Origin: PALSA-968 sp964387075
Lineage (GTDB): Bacteria > Bacteroidota > Bacteroidia > B-17B0 > Aurantibacillaceae
NCBI GenBank assembly: GCA_964387075.1
Contig: CAYLVB010000012.1
Span: 104,744-168,743, forward strand
Direction of reading: 5' to 3'
DNA: 64,000 bases
Shown: positions 61,906-64,000 of the stretch, piece by piece
Layout: each line of letters begins with the position of its first letter
Position numbering within the stretch: position 1 is the stretch's first letter
Program-made: the position numbers and the translations under genes
The notes under the pieces: model-generated
What the model was told of the DNA's origin: nothing
Seen by the model: the letters and a program-made list of their open reading frames with translations, nothing else
The model's database searches: none

Positions 61906-62946
61906 ATGAAGGTTTTGGAAAGACATAATGAGATCTTACGGATCGTTGGATCTGAGCCGGGGAGTTCTATATCCCGTATCATGGAGCTTTTCAGTGGCGC
62001 TATTTCTGTTCCTACTTTGAACCGTGATCTTGCTTCGTTGGTTGAGAGCGGAGCGTTACTGCGCTACGGTAAAGGACGTAATACGCGTTATAACCTGGCT
62101 GAAGGCGCTATGCTTTTGAATGAAGGCATGGCTGAAACCTATTTCAACAAAGAGATAGATAGTCGCAACGCGCAAGCTGAATTCAACCCGGAAATATTTA
62201 AAACGCTGAAGAACATCACGGTATTTACAGCCCGCGAAAACCTTTTTCTTGAGCAGCTGCAAAAAACGCATGCACAAAAAATAAAGAAGATAAGTCCTGT
62301 GCTCTTTAAAAAGGAAGTGGAGCGTCTTACTATTGAACTTAGCTGGAAATCTTCACAGATCGAGGGAAATACCTATTCTCTCCTGGAGACCGAATTGCTG
62401 TTTGTCGATAAAATACCGGCTCCCGGAAAAAGCAAACTGGATGCCCTTATGTTGCTGAACCATAAAGTGGCGCTGGAATATATTTACAGCGGACGCATCA
62501 GCATGAAGCACCTGAGGATATCGGCCATTGAAGGTCTACACAGTTTATTGATCAAAGACCTGGGCGTTAGCCGTAACCTGCGCAAAAGGCCGGTTGGCAT
62601 TACGGGTACGATCTATCGTCCGCCCGATAATGAGTTTCAGGTTCGGGAGTTCCTGGAAAGGATGTGCACCCTCATCAATCAGAAAAAGAACGTGTTTGAG
62701 AAAGCTATGTTGGCCGTGCTTTTTATCTCTTACATTCAGCCTTTTGAGGATGGGAATAAACGCACGGGCCGTATTTTAGGGAACGCGATCCTGATCAAGA
62801 ACGGGTATTGCCCGCTTTCTTACCGAAGCGTTACACCCGCGGATTATAAAAAGGCGATGATCCTGTTCTATGAGCAGAACAACATTACTGCCTATAAGAA
62901 GCTTTTTATTGAGCAGTATGAGTTCGCGGTGAACAACTACTTTTAG
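61906..62946 (+). CDS. Fic/DOC family protein with N-terminal winged helix, catalytic His replaced by Gln
   Basis: 346 residues. An N-terminal winged HTH (about 1-65, with SISRIMELFSG, ISVPTLNRDLASLVESGALL and a wing at GRNTRYNLA) is followed by a Fic N-terminal region and the Fic core (about 180-310). The Fic motif reads Q278-PFEDGNKRTGR where the family has HPFx(D/E)GN(G/K)RxxR, so the catalytic His is Gln. The class II inhibitory motif (S/T)xxxE(G/N) is present as S149-S-Q-I-E153-G-N. Fic proteins usually attach AMP to target hydroxyls; activity here is uncertain. Self-regulation through the upstream operator is likely. Confidence 0.88.
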   Translation: MKVLERHNEILRIVGSEPGSSISRIMELFSGAISVPTLNRDLASLVESGALLRYGKGRNTRYNLAEGAMLLNEGMAETYFNKEIDSRNAQAEFNPEIFKTLKNITVFTARENLFLEQLQKTHAQKIKKISPVLFKKEVERLTIELSWKSSQIEGNTYSLLETELLFVDKIPAPGKSKLDALMLLNHKVALEYIYSGRISMKHLRISAIEGLHSLLIKDLGVSRNLRKRPVGITGTIYRPPDNEFQVREFLERMCTLINQKKNVFEKAMLAVLFISYIQPFEDGNKRTGRILGNAILIKNGYCPLSYRSVTPADYKKAMILFYEQNNITAYKKLFIEQYEFAVNNYF

Positions 62947-62977
62947 CAGACGTGACCAGTGAGGTCAATTTTGAAAG

Positions 62978-63001
62978 ACCGCCCTTATAATGGGGCGGTT
63001 T
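62978..63001. terminator. Two-way terminator between fic and the GNAT gene
   Basis: ACCGCCC (62978-62984) and GGGCGGT (62993-62999) with T-rich flank on the plus strand and A-rich flank on the left; serves both convergent genes. Confidence 0.75.
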
Positions 63002-63598
63002 TTACTTTAACCTATTCGTCAGACTTTGTTTTACACTTTTGAACCACTCATCCTGCAGAATGCTCAATACAATACTATCCCTGCGACCGCCGTCGGCGGT
63101 GGGGACGTTTTGGCGCAGGACGCCTTCTACGGTACAACCTATACTTTTCATGGCGGCTATGCTGCGGGCGTTGTTGTTGTCGGCCCGAAATTCTACACGA
63201 AGCAGATCGAGTTTTTCGAAAGCGAATTCAAGTAGAAGATATTTGCAGTTTTTGTTGAGCCCCGTACCCTGGAACTCTTTGCCATACCATGTATAACCCA
63301 GCTGTAAGGTCCGCCAGGGCAATTGTATGTCGTAAAAACGGGTACTGCCCGCGTACTTTTGCTTTTTCTTGTCGTAAACTATGAATGGATACTCTTGTTT
63401 TTTGCCGCGGGCCTCAAGGGTACTTTGAATGTATTTGCGCAGGCTCTCCTCTCCAATAGGTTGAACGAGGGAGAAGCGGAAGATATCCGGCTCGCTGAAG
63501 GAAATGCTAAGCAGGTTGGATACGTCGCTCATTTCGAGCGGGCGCAGGAGTACGTGCTCGTTCTCTAAAATGTATTTTTCTGAGAAATTGAATTCCAT
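63002..63598 (-). CDS. RimJ/RimL-type GNAT acetyltransferase
   Basis: 198 residues. ENEHVLLRPLEMSDVSNLLSIS is the usual RimL-family start; GYTWYGKEFQGTGLNKNCKYL carries the acetyl-CoA loop (QGTGxN), followed by LRVEFRADNNNARSIAAMKSIG and EGVLRQNVPTADGGRRDSIV. Such proteins acetylate protein N-termini or small molecules; the substrate is unknown. No promoter is obvious; the region upstream is repeat-rich. Confidence 0.9.
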   Translation of the reverse strand: MEFNFSEKYILENEHVLLRPLEMSDVSNLLSISFSEPDIFRFSLVQPIGEESLRKYIQSTLEARGKKQEYPFIVYDKKKQKYAGSTRFYDIQLPWRTLQLGYTWYGKEFQGTGLNKNCKYLLLEFAFEKLDLLRVEFRADNNNARSIAAMKSIGCTVEGVLRQNVPTADGGRRDSIVLSILQDEWFKSVKQSLTNRLK

Positions 63599-64000
63599 GA
63601 CATTGGGTATTGAAACACAAGTTAAGAAAAATTAGGCTGTTTGTATTAAATTGTAGCCCTTTAAGGGCGCCGCCAAAGCATTTCTGTGAAGCGGAAAGCT
63701 GGCGAGCTGTTTGTGTGTGATTGGCGTTGCGTGACTTGCGGTGCGTGATGAGCGTTTTGTGACCGTTTTTGAGTGATGAGCGTTTTGTGACCAACCTTTT
63801 GTGACCGACGTGTGTGACCAGCGCGGTGGCTCTACGAAGTACAGGCTTATTTTTTCGAAGAGCCTCCCGTTGCAAGCAGCCTCGCTTACTTTTCTTCCTT
63901 GATGAAGAAAAGTAACCCCGCATTAACGCTACGGTGCCGGGCAGGCAAAAGATTCTGTGTTGATATGCAAGCAAAATCGCAAATTTTCTATATTTGCTAT
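63599..64000. other. Repeat-rich intergenic region at the right edge
   Basis: About 400 bp without a convincing gene. It holds two copies of TGATGAGCGTTTTGTGACC (63747-63765 and 63774-63792) and several more TTGTGACC/GTGTGACC words. A perfect hairpin, TTACTTTTCTTC (63886-63897) / GAAGAAAAGTAA (63904-63915), is of a type very common between genes in this phylum. A TATATTTG box (63989-63996) points at a gene beyond the window. Confidence 0.6.
63989..63996 (+). promoter_or_regulatory. -7 promoter element for a gene beyond the right edge
   Basis: TATATTTG, 4 bp before the end of the window. Confidence 0.35.

Noticed and set aside
63507..63974. 155-codon open frame on the minus strand at the right edge
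   Set aside because: It overlaps the start of a clear GNAT gene and runs through repeats and a hairpin; very basic low-complexity product.

Overview
The window comes from a chromosome of the phylum Bacteroidota. Several things agree on this. There are type IX secretion (T9SS) cargo proteins with C-terminal sorting domains. There are a PorP/SprF protein, a SusD-like DUF4249 lipoprotein with its TonB-dependent receptor, and a TamL-type lipoprotein BamA homologue. Shine-Dalgarno sequences are almost absent, and many promoters match the phylum-specific form TTTG-N18/20-TAnnTTTG. Most genes have medium GC content, but three blocks (about 9433-12730, 31223-31729 and 37342-40340) are visibly AT-rich and look acquired. 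I saw no rRNA, tRNA, CRISPR array or insertion sequence.

Layout. 1-8365: purL, a TPR protein, a small T9SS type-B cargo overlapping its PorP/SprF partner, a lipoprotein, a beta-propeller T9SS cargo and a DUF4197 protein. 8685-12919: a response regulator and the wreck of a CheB...histidine-kinase hybrid gene whose middle is replaced by a 3.3 kb foreign segment carrying a two-gene operon (membrane protein plus HEPN-type Rx4H protein). 12947-16113: a GT39 glycosyltransferase, PAP2 phosphatase, DUF721/DciA-like protein and rpsT. 16194-24768: OmpA-like protein, fused branched-chain 2-oxoacid dehydrogenase E1, GT39 protein, Nudix, DUF4293, 3-hydroxyanthranilate dioxygenase and a PgpH-like HD phosphodiesterase. 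24743-31183: a surface polysaccharide cluster (O-antigen ligase, two Wzz-like proteins, flippase, GT4 transferase). 31223-37344: GNAT, tamL, a SpoU methyltransferase, dapA and a class III aminotransferase.

37342-40340 is a cassette-like accessory island. A DUF4238 gene is bounded by perfect 16-bp direct repeats and large imperfect palindromes. Beside it is a self-contained two-gene unit (SAM methyltransferase overlapping a sensor-Mrr nuclease fusion) with its own promoter, bounded by inverted repeats. 40480-49509 holds a secreted protein, prolyl oligopeptidase, a higBA toxin-antitoxin pair, a rhomboid protease, two T9SS cargoes, RNase Z and the DUF4249 lipoprotein. 49506-58171 holds the TonB receptor, a lipoprotein, a beta-barrel protein, a caspase-like protease and a large propeller-SpoIIE sensor phosphatase. 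58291-63598 holds a repeat-rich M43 metalloprotease, a Fic protein with an altered active site and a clear operator, and a GNAT acetyltransferase.

The strongest leads for something undescribed are the methyltransferase plus sensor-Mrr pair (38630-40299) and the membrane/HEPN operon that broke the sensor kinase gene (9590-12543). Other notable points are a one-base frameshift that appears to hide the true start of the second Wzz gene, a widespread palindromic repeat that became part of a lipoprotein signal peptide, and the His-to-Gln change in the Fic motif.
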